This document shows, piece after piece, positions 35,926-48,026 of a DNA stretch of 64,000 nt (the first letter of the stretch is position 1; each line of letters starts with the position of its first letter). This stretch comes from Nemophila menziesii (lineage: Eukaryota; Streptophyta; Magnoliopsida; Boraginales; Hydrophyllaceae). Under the pieces are notes generated by a model. That model was not told where the DNA came from. It made no database searches and saw only the letters and a program-made list of their open reading frames with translations. The position numbers and the translations under genes were made by a program. Location: positions 1,488,001 to 1,552,000 of the forward strand of contig JARWIR010000094.1 in the NCBI GenBank assembly GCA_029959085.1, in the 5' to 3' direction.

Positions 35926-36167
35926 ATACAACTCTTAACATGCATATGGATAAATGTCATCTTAGTAAATTTGCTCGGACAACACAAATAGTGGCACGTA
36001 AGCTACAGACTAAGCGACCAACTTTGCCATCAAGCTCACGTATACCTGCAAGTCAACAGATTGATCCCCAAGGTGACATCTATAGGAAAGGGAAGAGGCA
36101 CGTGGCTGAAGAACCTAAAATTAGCAATTCTCGTAAAGGAAGGAAACTACTTGGACGTAGACACTAG
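35926..36167 (+). pseudogene. Exon-like ORF of unknown origin (copy C, short form)
   Basis: Reads MHMDKCHLSKFARTTQIVAR…, then PASQQIDPQGDI and RKGKRHVAEEP in a single frame, because a block of about 65 bp including the tandem 26-bp duplication is absent. This is either the ancestral form or a deletion. No family recognised; the lysine/arginine-rich tail is notable. Confidence 0.42.
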
Positions 36168-36299
36168 GTATAATATTTTTCTTCTTTATTGATTAATAGA
36201 CGTCATGATCCTCGTTAACTTTTAGTTGGTCCCTGGTTATTTAAGATTATCATCGTAATTTTTGATTTATATTATATGTTTGTATATTTTGTTCCTTAT

Positions 36300-36660
36300 A
36301 TGATATAATACAGGTTACTTTTTACAATATATGGACTTATAGTAAGAGTAATTTAAAAAAAACATGTAGTTTCATTTTTGCATATGACCCTATAATGCAA
36401 TTTTTTATTAAGTTCAATTGGTCTCGTATTTTTTTAGCATATTTTTTTAAGATTTTACTTTTAGTATTTGCATGAACATTTTGTTATATATGGGATAAAT
36501 ATAGGGTATTGTATAATATAGGGAATTATAGTGTGATTATATGAAAAACAGTTTTTTTCAATTTTTGCATATTATAGGGACCTATAATGCAATTAATATA
36601 AAATAAAATATACCATTACCCCAAACCCCGTAGACCTTTATAGAAATATCTTGATCCACT
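36300..36660. mobile_element. Transposon right end with subterminal repeats (copy C)
   Basis: The clearest of the repeats: TATAGGGACCTATAATGCAA near 36575 and related motifs near 36320, 36390 and 36510. The terminus ends TTGATCCACTA and is worn. Confidence 0.38.
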
Positions 36661-36735
36661 ATTAATATTATCTAAATGATTTGAATTATTCAAACAGAAA
36701 AATAAAGAAAAGAATAATGAGTCTTATTATGGGAA

Positions 36736-37880
36736 CATTTTTTTTACCAAGAGATTAGATTTGCTGCTAAAGAGATCTAAATTTGGTAGTGAGTGTGTAG
36801 ATAATCAGTTGTCGAATATGATTTTGCCCCAAACTCTTGGAGAAGGTTTGGTATTTTGAACCGATTATTCGAGATTTCACATTGAACCGGAGGTTGAGCT
36901 GAACCTTGAGATACCTCGTCCACTAGGGTCATATCTACCCCCATACTGAATGTGCATAAATTTATGGTCAACAAAAAACTGTTTTGAGTAATTGGAAGTT
37001 TTAAGATATTATAAATGATACTCTTAACACAAAATAGATGCTAAAATGCTTAAAAAATGTATGTGATTAATTGTAATGACTTTTTTCCATCTTTATTTTG
37101 TGATGATTATGAAATTCGAAATTAATAGGTGTTATTAGGGTGTGTTTTAGGTTAGATTGATTTTGATGCTTGATAATGATACAAATAATGGTAGAATTGT
37201 AGGGTTTTATTAAAGTTTTTTAGGATTTAAAAAAAATAAAAATTAATAATGTGAAAATAAAAATTGCATCTAATTTGAGTTTTTGTGGCCTAAAAGTGTG
37301 TAAAAAAAATTATAGGGATAAAATTGCAATTTTAAAAATATTAAAACACCATCTTGGAATTAATTAGGAATTTTTATGATATTAAAAGGACTAAAAACAA
37401 ATTACTACAAAAATATAAATTTATATATTGGGACTAAGATGCAATTTTACATGAACATTAAATATAAAAAAATGAATTGAAATGGATTTTTTAAAATAAA
37501 TGAAAAAAAACTTGTATATTTAAAAACTGAATACTTCGGAAAAATAACAATTTATCGAAAAATTTTAAAAAGAAAAAAAATGACCAATTTGTAAATTTAA
37601 CAAATAGTTAAAAACAAAATTTTTTCTTTTCTTTATTTATTACTGTATGACTAATATAATTTTTTCTGTAATACAGATTGTATTTGGTTTGAATATTGGA
37701 TGTATTATTTTGATTTTAGAGTTATCTAATTTAATTTATTTATTTTACTTGTTATTGTAATATTTATTTTGTATGTAATTTGTATTTAAATTGTATTTAA
37801 TTTATATTTCATTTGTAATAATTAGGTGATGTAATAATTTTGCTTTAATTATTATTTATCTCTTTTAAATAAATTGCAAA
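36736..37880. other. Non-repeat AT-rich segment between copies C and C', first part
   Basis: Sequence leaves the 11-kb unit at about 36735. A moderately GC-rich block at 36777-36974 reads on the minus strand as an open 65-codon frame with no match I know; it may be a decayed retroelement leader. The rest is A/T homopolymer-rich with no gene seen. Confidence 0.5.
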
Positions 37881-37887
37881 ATATTAG

Positions 37888-39587
37888 ATGAGTGATCTCT
37901 AGGACACACGGAGGGGACGGTGGGGGCCAAGACCCGAACCAAAATCCTAACAGAAACCTTGCTAACTGTAACACCCAAGACGGTAAATAAAAAAGTTATA
38001 TCAGAAATAATTTTAAATGTAACTTATATTATAATTGAATATAATTTAAAACAAAACCAGTTAAGTGGAAAGTACGAGGAAATGCGGCACTAAAATTTGC
38101 CGTTAGGTCACTAAAAGATGTAGGGTATCCATTGCCGATCGATTTTTGTATTTTAGACGACACGTGAAACCCATCTGGTAAGTACGGGAAACAAGTTAGC
38201 CAGGTGATCGGGCTAACTGTTTGAGAGAGGATACCTCCATGCTACAAATCGTGGAGTAAAGTTCCGACAAAATATCTGTTATTAAGCGATTATCAGTAAA
38301 TATTAATATTTATATATATGAATTTCTTAATTTAATTAACATTAAAAATAATCTTGAATGTATCAATTTTTTGATACAACTAACTGGAGGAGAAGGGATG
38401 ATTGGAGGTTTATATCTGGTAATTTGGATGATACAATGCGATTACGTTATAAAGACTACAAATATGACACGAAGAGGGACTTTTACTTGTTGGGTAAGAA
38501 ACCTAGTAATTTATCTGATGAGATCTGGAAGAGGTGTTGTGATTTGTGGGGTTCGAAAGAGGTGAAGGTATACTTATATATTTTTTTTAAAATTATATAA
38601 TTTAGGTTATATATAATTTTATTAATACTTGTGTTTTAAATTCTTTTAGAACCAAGCAAATGCGAATAAAATAAACCGAAAGAAACAAAAGAATAAGAGT
38701 GGAGCGGGGTCTCGTAAATATTCCCGAACTCGGGGTATGCTTTACGAGGTACTTTGTTTTATATGTATATATATTGTATTTTGAATGGCTTTTAATTATA
38801 TTCTGAATGAAACGGGGTGTCGAGAATTTGATCCCGGGTGGGAGGGTGGTAGCTAGGGATGAGGCACTCAAGAAGACATCCATATTCCTCAAATGGGTGG
38901 GTTTTTCGAGGTAGTTGGTAAGAGTAAGAAAACACAACAGTGGAGGTCCGAGGGTTATATGAATGCTGATGTAAGTTTATTTTAAAAGTAAAATTTTTTA
39001 ATTTAATTTTATTCATAATTTGATTTTAATGAAAAAAAATCGTGTCGATAATTAAACAGAAATTCTTAAGAGATGCTATGAAAGATCAAGTGACTCAGAG
39101 TCAATCGGATGAAGGCTTAGCTCGTGAGTTGTCGCAAAAGGAGCAAATCGATGCGGTGAGAGAAACTGCTAAAAAGGATGTTGGGTCGCCAAAGAGGAGC
39201 TGGACACCGGGTGTGGGTTGACCAAAAAAGAATAAGAGTCCTTCAACAACCCCGGCACAAGACGAGCATAACGCGATGATGATGGCGACAATAAATGAGC
39301 TTCGAGTAGCCCAAGGACTTCCAAAGTACAGACGCCCTGATCAACCCTCTACTAGCGATGAGCCTCCAGTGTTTTCTCGGGCTGTTGTGAGTGATGCGCG
39401 GGGATGGATTAACAAGATGAGAGCACGTGGAGGTTTGCAGCCTTTTCAGCCTATGCCTCCTACTGGTAGTGCATCCGAGAGACTAGTTGATGAAGATGGT
39501 GATGAAGAGATGGGCGAAGATAAAAAGATGATTATGATGACGAGTTCGAGGGAGAAGAGAAGATTCGTTTATATGGCCTTTAATTGA
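37888..39587 (+). pseudogene. Ptta/En/Spm-type plant transposase gene (Transposase_24-like), degenerate
   Basis: Exon pieces with good splice signals: a Gly/Asp-rich start near 37890 (GGDGGGQDPNQNPNRN), a block at about 38160-38290 (KQVSQVIGLTV … IPPCYKSWSKVPTK), then 38358-38567 (DDWRFISGNLDDTMRLRYKD … WKRCCDLWGSKEVK). Next are 38650-38748 (NQANANKINRKKQK … GAGSRKYSR), about 38815-38970 (MGGFFEVVGKSKKTQQW) and 39060-39587 (KFLRDAMKDQVTQSQSDEG … RAVVSDARGWINKMRARGG). The order W…C…NK.NR…GS.. is typical of the Transposase_24 family of CACTA-like elements. Breaks: TGA at 39219-39221, stops in the fourth block, and a frame change near 39525 before an acidic tail. CACTA termini were not found. 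Confidence 0.7.
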
Positions 39588-39616
39588 TTATTTTTAATTA
39601 TTTTGGTGATGTAATA

Positions 39617-39690
39617 TGACTTTGACTTTTGTTGACTTTGTTTGACTTCGTTTGACTTCGTTTGAATGTGTTTGACTTTGGTTGAATCTG
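39617..39690 (+). repeat. Short tandem repeat of TTTGACTT-type units
   Basis: About six imperfect 10-12-bp units (TTTGACTTCG, TTTGACTTTG, TTTGAATGTG) directly downstream of the transposase reading. Confidence 0.8.
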
Positions 39691-40401
39691 GATTATTTTA
39701 ATATTTTTAATAAGTTAATTTGGTATTTTAATTGTTAATTGTATTTTTTTTAAATAAAAAAAATATTATTTTAGAGTTATATTTAATTGAAATATTGCAA
39801 TCAAATATAATTCAGAATTAATTTTTTTTATTTTAATATTGCAATTAAATTGCTCAATATACCAACGAGATTTTATTTCGTTAGAGTTATTTTCATGAAT
39901 CATACTTTTGTAGAAAGTGGGCTTAAATAATTTCACTCATGAATCATTATCAAGTTGGACATTTCATAATGGTTTCATCAATTGTTTCTAAATATTCAAA
40001 TTTTCTCTTAATAAGTTCATTGAAATATTTTTTTTTCTTTATAAACAACTCGAAAGTTATTTTTTTCATAAACAAGACGAGTTTCACATTGCTTTTAAGC
40101 AATCATAATTTATAAATTGAAGCAAACAATCAGTTGCTTATTCTCGTCATTTTTTCAATTATTGTAATTCTTTTTTTGAAGCAAACTTGTACAATTTCAA
40201 GTTGAATCTTCTCTTTCAAAATCATATATTTGAAGAGTTATATGAATTTCGATTAATCTTTACTCTCTATTAGAACATATTTTCAAATAGAGATGAAGTA
40301 ATCAATTATATTACAATATAACATAAAAAATTAAAAAAATATATCTTACCGCAAGAATGACTTACCTCTATATAACAAAAAAAAATTATGAAGAGTCTCA
40401 A
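39691..40401. other. AT-rich non-repeat stretch, nothing recognised
   Basis: Homopolymer-rich, with short inverted motifs (AAGCAATCATAATT … ATTGCTT-like) but no gene or transposon end that I can support. Confidence 0.5.
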
Positions 40402-40439
40402 ATCCTATTAGCTCGGTTGGTAAAGTCGTGCTGATAACG
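40402..40439 (+). pseudogene. tRNA-Ile-like 5' half
   Basis: CCTATTAGCTCGGTTGGT followed by GTCGTGCTGATAACG closely resembles the acceptor 3' edge, D-arm and anticodon arm of a tRNA-Ile (anticodon position GAT), with about 6 bp missing after the D-loop. The T-arm and 3' half are absent because sequence changes at TGTTGAAAC. It is a tRNA fragment, or the tRNA-like part of a retroelement junction; not a functional tRNA. Confidence 0.4.
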
Positions 40440-40686
40440 TGTTGAAACAATATGTAAAAGAAACTACTTGATGAGAGGTTATATGGAGATAATAAGAGTA
40501 TATTATTATATATGGATTTCCATCTTACTTTGAGGGAATGGACAAGCCTTTATATAGAGACTTATGAGACTATCCAACTACCCTACTAATTACATAATAA
40601 GTAGGATGTTACAAGGGATAAATATGAAGGTTACAAAGGCTCTCCACTACTCTAGAATAATACCCACATTACAATATTTCATAACA
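40440..40686 (+). mobile_element. Probable solo LTR or short LTR element (about 247 bp)
   Basis: It starts TGTTGAAAC and ends CATAACA, giving TGTT…AACA termini. CTTTATATAGAGAC near 40550 is a good TATA box and AATAATA-type sequence follows. No coding region or second LTR is adjacent, and the flanking 5 bp (TAACG, TTTTC) do not match, so a target duplication is not visible. Confidence 0.4.
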
Positions 40687-40924
40687 TTTTCCTTTTAATT
40701 GGAACATTTACCTATTAAATATTTTTCTTTATAGTTTGCTTTTTGGCGTAATGTTTTCCAAAGTTGGATGACTTAATTTTGTAACTAATACAATAATATG
40801 TCATTTAATACAATACGATGTATTTTTCTAATTATAATTAAGGATAATTAATCTTTTCCTTCTTATTGTGGATTCAAATTTATAATAATGTAGTTAGACC
40901 AACTCGTAAATACATTTACTTATT
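40687..40924. other. AT-rich stretch up to the resumption of the repeat
   Basis: No gene seen. It ends where a fragment similar to unit phase about 8600-8665 begins (AGTGAGGGAACAATTTTCCATC). Confidence 0.5.
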
Positions 40925-40984
40925 GTGGAAGAGCTGCGTTCAGTGAGGGAACAATTTTCCATCAAGCTCAGTTATACCATTTGT

Positions 40985-41655
40985 GTTGAGGCCAAAGGCT
41001 CCAACCCTATTTTTGGAGGCAGAAACTAAATCTGATTTGTTAAATGAATTATATAAACTTACTATCAAGTCAACAAGGGCTCTCTGTATATTTGAAGGCA
41101 GGTCCATTAATAAATCTGTATGTGGGGTAAGATCCACATATTTTGTCATAGCAAATTATGAACACACTGAGTATTAGTATAATGCACACATTTGTTAAAG
41201 AAATAATAATGATTTATAATGTATTTAAATATACAAACCTCGAATGTACTATATTCTTTCAATCCAAAACACATAACAAGAATTTAGACCTTTTTCATAT
41301 GTAAACTACTAAAGGACAATAGTTTTAATGAAAAAAACATTGTCAATCCTTGAGCAAGTGCCTATTACACTTCTGCTTGAATATTATGAGATCCATTTTG
41401 TGCAAAATCTCTGTGTTATGTAAATCATCAACAAAATGTAAATCATCGCTGCTCCAGTTCACTAGTATTTGGTTTTTTAGAATCTGAATCTCTCATATAT
41501 TCTTATTACCACATCAACAAACTCATTCAATGAAATTTCATTGCGAGTTTTATTTATTTTTACTTCCACACTATTACCATTCGGCAAAAGTACAAAGAAT
41601 TTGAAAATCTTTTCTAATTCCTAACATGATATCTTCTTGACATTAGGCACAAGTG
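40985..41655 (-). pseudogene. GMI1-like fragment, left arm (copy C', extended form)
   Basis: Unlike the other left arms, this one keeps the donor after exon c (complement of GTAAGTTTATATAATTC) and about 80 bp beyond it, giving minus-strand YVDLTPHTDLLMDLPS … LVDLIVSLYNSF. Exon a reads FKFFVLLPNGNSVEV. The outermost 35 bp (GGCCAAAGGCTCCAACCC…) run in the orientation of the right arm, so a small inversion sits at the edge. Confidence 0.77.
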
Positions 41656-41715
41656 ATGGTCTTTTCCTAAATCCTTGAGAATAAGAATACCCGCACTTGA
41701 GGGTAAGAGAGACCT

Positions 41716-42345
41716 GCACTTGTGCCCAATATCAAGAAGATATCATGTTATGAATTAGAAAAGATCTTCAATTTTTGTGTACTTTTGCCTAATGGTGAGA
41801 GTGTGGAAGTACAAATAAATGAAACTCGAAATGAAATTCTATTGAATGAGTTTGTTGATGTGGTAAAACAAGAATATATGAGAGATTCAGAGTCTAAGAA
41901 AATCCAAAGACCAGTGAACTACTGGAGCAGCGATGACTTACATTTTGTTGAGGATTTTTATAACACAAAGATTGGAACAAAATGGATCTCAGGATATTTA
42001 AGGAGAAGCGTAATAGGCTCTTACCCAAGGTTTGACAATGTGCTTGTCATGAAAATTAATGTCCTTTAGTAGTTTACATTATGAAAAAAATTCTAAGTTC
42101 TTGTTCAGTGTTTTGGTTTGTAATAGGACGAATTGAAGGAATCTAGTACATTCGACGTTTGTATATTTACATACATTCTAAATTATTATTATTTCTTTAA
42201 CAAATGTGTGCATTATACTAATAGTAATACTCAGTGTGTTCTTAATTTGCAATGCCAGAATATGTGGGATCTAACCCCACATACAGATTTATTAATGGAG
42301 TTGCCTTCAGAATATACATTTGAGACAACCCTTGTTGACTTGATA
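41716..42345 (+). pseudogene. GMI1-like fragment, right arm (copy C')
   Basis: Exon a (41722 on) is nearly identical to copy B (FNFCVLLPNGESVEV, YWSSDDLHFVEDF). The exon b acceptor is TAATAG|GACG. Exon c (42259-42345) reads NMWDLTPHTDLLMELPSEYT and ends at GTAAGT. The intron between exons b and c happens to be open, so one frame runs 42133-42456. Confidence 0.8.
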
Positions 42346-43406
42346 GTAAGTTTATATAATTCATTTAACAAATCCAATTTAGTGATTTGGAAGAGGTCAA
42401 AGGCTCCAACCCCATTTTTGGAGCTAGTGTTGTCACTTCAAATTTTTGTAATATGATAAGACAATTCCCAAAATTGTAAATATGTTTTCCACCATGGTAA
42501 AGAAAGATAATAAATTAATACAAGAAAAATAAATATAGAGGTAAAACCTTTTTTTAAAGTTTTTGTATGCATTACCTTGTGGAGATTTCAAAACTAGATA
42601 TGAGTACAACCTGCAATATATAAGAAGTTATTTAAGATCAATTATGTTGATTATATAATCATGACAGACTCTTTAAATAGGCTTAAATGCATAACATGGT
42701 AATTTCATACTTGTAAGGAGATTTATGCTCTCATACCAAATAATTTTATATGAAAAATTAATTGAATTATACCACAGAACAAAACTAAACATTTATAATT
42801 GAGAATACTTATGTCTAAAAAAATTGCTTAATGTCTTTATGATAGAAATATTTATTATGATGAATATATTTTATAAAAATGATAAAAAATATATAATATA
42901 ATTTTATTATAGTAAATATTTATTAAACATATATTTTTATATGAAATCAACTCATTTAGGAAAAAAATCAATTAACGTAAAGGTTAGTAATATAATTCTG
43001 CAAACAAAATGAACTTGGAAATAAAAGAAAAATAATGGGACACCTAGATCTCACTTTACAAATAAAAGGAACCTAACTATTTTTCTATTATAAAAATATG
43101 GATATTCAGGCTTTATTCATCATTAATTCACTCCGAACGGTAAAAATAAGTATTTCAGCAATAATGAATCAAAACTAGTCTATAGTAGATCAATAACATG
43201 TTACGCACAACCGATATAAAAATTCGGTTATATAAATGATCTAAGTAAATTGTAGAAGGATTGAAGATTAAAACATGCTTATTGTTAAAAGACGGAGAGC
43301 TAGAAGACTCAAGATTATACATACCCGTTGATCTTTAAAAATTTTGTAGAATGCTTTAAGTGAAAATTGGTTTCCAAAAAATATAGGATGTAGGGTGAAT
43401 AAGGTT

Positions 43407-43444
43407 AGGGTGGAAGAGGGAGAGGGGAGAGAGGAGTATATAAG
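43407..43444 (-). promoter_or_regulatory. Promoter-like TATA plus pyrimidine patch, minus strand (copy C')
   Basis: TATATAA at 43437-43443 with the same CT-rich patch as the other copies. Confidence 0.33.
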
Positions 43445-43848
43445 AAGAGGAGTAAATAGTGTTGTATGTGTTATTTTAGAGCCAAAATTGTCATAACATG
43501 GTTTTTTTGCTATCTTTATCTTTTTAGCATACTATATTTTAAATATTTATCAATTTAGCCACCAAAAGATTGAATTTATTTTCCAAGACCTCATTTTTCT
43601 TGAATTTTTTTTAAATTTTAATGTCGAATGAGACAAATTGAATACGTATAGATCCGACTTTTAATATAATTAAATAAGTATATATATTATATATAAAAGA
43701 AACATATGCCTTTTTCCGATTCAATAGTATTTATGAGTTTGTCCAAAAAAGAATATTTAAAATTAGAATTCATTTGAAATAGTAAATTATTAAAAAATCA
43801 TTTAGTATTCTTAGAAATTGAGGTCATACCTTATTAAATGACATTATG

Positions 43849-44079
43849 TGCCAGTTTAGAAGTGTTTTTCTAGAAAAACACTTAAAAGTATATTTAAAAC
43901 TTTTAAAGTGTTTTAAACCCGGAAAAACACTTTTATGAGAAACACTAAATATGTGCTTCTTAAAAAAACATTTAAAGTGATTTTAGATGTCAAACTTATA
44001 TTTAATAGTTTTTTTAAATTTTAATTTTTATTCAAAAAGCGTTTTTTTCTTTTAGAATAAGCACTTCCAAACAGGTCTT
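43849..44079. mobile_element. MITE-like element (copy C')
   Basis: Left end GCCAGTTTAGAAGTG, right complement GACCTGTTTGGAAGTG; uninterrupted. Confidence 0.55.
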
Positions 44080-45105
44080 ATATCGTATTAAATATTTGAA
44101 AAATAATAATATATTATTTATAAACTAAATCTTCCCATTTCCAAAAGGGTGGGCGCGGTAAGAGTATTAAAGAAAAGTCCCAAACAATAGTTTAATTACA
44201 TAAAATTGAGAATTTTATCTTTGATATATGTTTAGAGTAAAAAGTACTCTACAAAAATTTACAGCCCAACATATTTATTTTTGAAAATATTATACTTGTT
44301 AGATTAGTATTAACCATAATTTTTATCTTAATTTTGAGTCATTCAAAAGATGGATTATTTTGAGTCATTCTTATGGACCTTCCCCATGTGTTTCTGAATC
44401 TTCACTTGGGCATTCGATGTTTAATAAGAAAATTATTTAAAAAAATTATTTTATATGTATGAATATTTTTCATTTGTATAATTAAATATATATTGACTTA
44501 TATTGTCATTAATTAAAAGAATAGTTAATATGAAGACTTATAATTAATTTTTTGTTTAATATAAGGACCTTGAGTGTAATATTTCATAATATAAAGATAT
44601 ATAGTGCATTTAAGTCCAAAAACCGTTTTGAGGCCAATGTCTCAACCCACTTTTCCATATTTCAGTAGAGTATTGGATTACCGACCAAAAAATAGAACAT
44701 GAAATATGATAAAACTTAAAATTTTACTTTCTTGATTTAGAAAATATAAAAAAATTATGTTAATTTGTCCCATAATCTTTGTGAAAATTAGATCCTATAA
44801 TACCTTTATATAATGTAACAGAGTATTGTGTTTTCCTATTTAATCATTAATCTCATTTGACTAAATCAATTTTTCGTAATTATAATGTGTATTATGGTGT
44901 TTAATAAAATATAATTGAAGTGGACGATTAAGAAGAAAAATAATCAGGGTAACTATAGATTATTTTATATTTATACTTGTAAAACTATAATAACTTTATT
45001 ATATAATGCAAAATCGGCATAATTCCTAACTAATGGTGTACAATTTGTTAGTGAAAAATATTGTTATGACATTAAACAAAAATTCCCATATGCAAAGAAA
45101 TTGTA

Positions 45106-45755
45106 AGGGCGGATCCCTTCAAGTCCCAAGAGGCTTAAGCCCCCTGTCCCCCTTGAACCCGTAAATTTAAGAATACGTCAATGCAATTTTGTCCCGAAAA
45201 ATAATTTAAACCCCTATGAGAACGCATAAGTTATTATGTCTTAATAGTATAGAAACTTTGCATTTTAGCATTAAAATTGAGGTTAGGTGTTCAAATCCTA
45301 GCATTGCTTTATCTTTTTTATAAATAAAGATTTATGTTATAAATTTGTCAATTTTTATAAAACCTGTCTTGATTTTGATGATAGTATTACATAGTAATTT
45401 ATTATTTATATTACTCAAATAAAATTAGTGTTTAATTTTTACAAATGATTAATATCTCATCTTTATAAATTAAAATATAACAAATGGTATATTAATAATT
45501 TAATATAATGCTACTAATACCATATACATCAAGTGTATATAATGGTGTTGGTTTACATATTTTTGGGGTAACTAGGAACGGATAAACTCATCAATTAAAG
45601 AAAAGAAATACGTCAAGACGTTGGATTCTCATAGTTGCATTGCTAGTTATATGTTTATGTGTCATATTTTTACCTTAAAAAATCTCTAGAAGCATTGACT
45701 CCTGACTCCCGTATATTTTAAGCCCCCTCTCAATTTAGTTTATGGATCCGCCTCT
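45106..45755. mobile_element. Non-autonomous hAT/Tip100-like element (copy C')
   Basis: Same termini and length as in B. Confidence 0.5.
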
Positions 45756-45764
45756 GATCCCCAG

Positions 45765-46070
45765 ATACAACTCTTAACATGCATATGGATAAATGTCATC
45801 CTAGTAAATTTTCTGGGACAACACAAATAGTGGCACGTAAGCTACAGACTAAGCAACCAAACCCGGCCTTGTACATTAGAGGAGCTAGATACAGTGAGGG
45901 GAACAACTTTTCCATCAAGCTCGGGAACAACTTTTCCATCACGCTCTGCAAGTCAACAGATTGATCCCCAAGGTGACATCAATAGGAAAGGGAAGAGACA
46001 TGTGGCGGAAGAACCCGAAAGTAGCAATTCTCGTAAAGGAAGGAAACTACCAACTAGACGTAGACACCAG
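45765..46070 (+). pseudogene. Exon-like ORF of unknown origin (copy C')
   Basis: As at 8480-8775 but with the complete 3' part (NSRKGRKLPTRRRHQ) and an 11-bp loss (AGGTATACCTG). Shares CATCCTAGTAAATTTTC with A and D. No family recognised. Confidence 0.4.
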
Positions 46071-46199
46071 GTATAATATTTTTCTCTTCTATTGATTAAT
46101 AGATGTCATGATCCTCGTCAAGTATTCATAACTTCTAGTTGGTCCATGGTTATTTAAGTTTATCTTCGTAATTTTTGATTTATATTATCGGTTTGTATT

Positions 46200-46566
46200 T
46201 TGTTGTTTATATGATATAATATAGGTTACTTTTTAAAATTTATGGACTTATAGTGAGATTAATTTAAAAAATAGGAAACATATTGTTTAATTTTTGCATA
46301 ATGCAATTTTTTATTCTGTTTAATTTGTCTATTTTTTTAGCATATCTTATTAAGCTTTTAGTTATAGTATTTGTATGAATATTTTGTTATATATTTGATA
46401 AATATAGGGTATATGTATAACATAGGTACTAATAGTGTGATTATATAAAAAACAAATTATGGCAATTTTTGCAAAATATAGGGACATATAGTGCAATTAA
46501 ATTAAAATAAAATATACCATTACCCCAATCCCTTAGCCCCCTATAGAAGTATCTTGATCCACCCCT
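46200..46566. mobile_element. Transposon right end with subterminal repeats (copy C')
   Basis: As at 8920-9271, terminus GATCCACCCCT intact. Confidence 0.38.
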
Positions 46567-48026
46567 TATTAATATTATATGAATTATTTGAATTATTTAA
46601 ACAGAAAAATAATGAAAAGAATAACAAGTCTTATTATGTGCCCCAATTTTTAACACTATTATGGATTTATCAGAGATAAATTAATCATTAGTTAAGGATG
46701 AAATTTCTAGGAGAATAACACATGTTTTATCTCTTGATAAGACATAATGATTTTTATTAATGGACCTATCAAAAAAAATGTGACACTTAAATTTTTCTAA
46801 TCCAGTTTGATTCTGGTTGGGTAAGTTGATATAAGGTTACTCAAACTTGGTCAGCTTTTGATATTTTATTAAAACTTAATAATTTAAAAAGAAAAACTCA
46901 ACGATCGTTATAAAAATAAAAAGATTAAAAACTCAAAATGTAAAATACAATTACAATTTTGCATTTTAAAAATTAATCGAAATATATTACAATCTTAAGT
47001 AATTTATAAAATTTACAAAACATACAATCTTCAAATGTTGATCTTTAAATATAATCGACAAGTTAAAAAAAGTATTTTTTTAATCATTCTTTTTAATTTC
47101 ATTTTTCTCTTTTCTAACACAATAATCATCTCATCCATTGTTCTCATTGTCTTTGTTTTTCCACATCGATTCGTCGTTATTTTCTTTCTTTTTTTGATCA
47201 CTTACCTTTTTAGGATTTTTTTAATTTAATAATCAGATTCTTCGTTAGCACATTAATAAAGGGTTCAAATCTTGTCAACTACTAGTACCCAATCTCTCAT
47301 TCATTAGTTACTTTACTCATTCTCTCTCTCTCTTGAAAAGTGTTGAGACTTTTCATAATCCAATGTAATAAATTTTAAAAGTTCATATTAACTGCTCATT
47401 TTCTATTTTTTTATCTGTATTGTACATTCGTTGTATAATTTTAAGGTTTTTTCTATTTATTATATTTCATTTATTTTCTAATCGTGCCTTGGTTCGTTCT
47501 CGGCTTGCTTGTGAAAACTCCTCTTAAAGGAAAGAAAGGGAGTATTGTAACTCAATTAGAAAAAGTGGATGAGTATGTAATTAGAAGTTAAACTTCAATA
47601 TCTCATGTGATTAAGAGTTTCATATGTTGTGTGAAAGGAAAATGGGCTCCAAAACTTTTGGGTTTGTCTCAAGTGAGGAAGATATGTATCTGAGTGCAAT
47701 ATTCTTGTCATGTGTGATATTTTGGATAATTCAAGGAATAAGGTGAGTGAACTAAATTTCTGTGATGTGGTTTTTGAAAATTTGTAGAAGGTTATTCTAA
47801 TGCTTTTTCCTGATTTTCATGTTGGTATTTCTCATGCTTCCCATGATTTATCCTAATATTACGGAAATCAAGGATAGTAACTTCAGTTTTGGGACATTGG
47901 AGGCTAGTTATGGCTTACCTTTACTAATTAAAAGTATTTTCGAGATGGGGTTTAATACTTTGTCTAGACTTTTGAGATGGAGAGTTATTCTACGAAGGGG
48001 AAGTTTAATGGAAAAATTTGTTTTCA

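Larger units (their letters stand above)
22045..36735 (+). repeat. Tandem unit copy C, LINE-interrupted and 3'-truncated
   Basis: Colinear with the other copies apart from the LINE at 28829-34119. Homology ends at about 36735 (GTCTTATTATG|GGAAC), equal to about phase 9340-9370, so the last 1.7 kb of the unit is missing. It looks the most diverged copy by eye: promoter motifs are damaged and there are private indels near 25600 and 36010. Confidence 0.95.

Noticed and set aside
38602..39016. Minus-strand frames opposite the Ptta/En/Spm gene
   Set aside because: Shadows of the plus-strand exons, which have family motifs and splice sites.
42133..42456. 107-codon frame in C' joining exon b, the intron and exon c
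   Set aside because: The intron has donor and acceptor signals and is only open by chance in this copy; not a new fusion gene.
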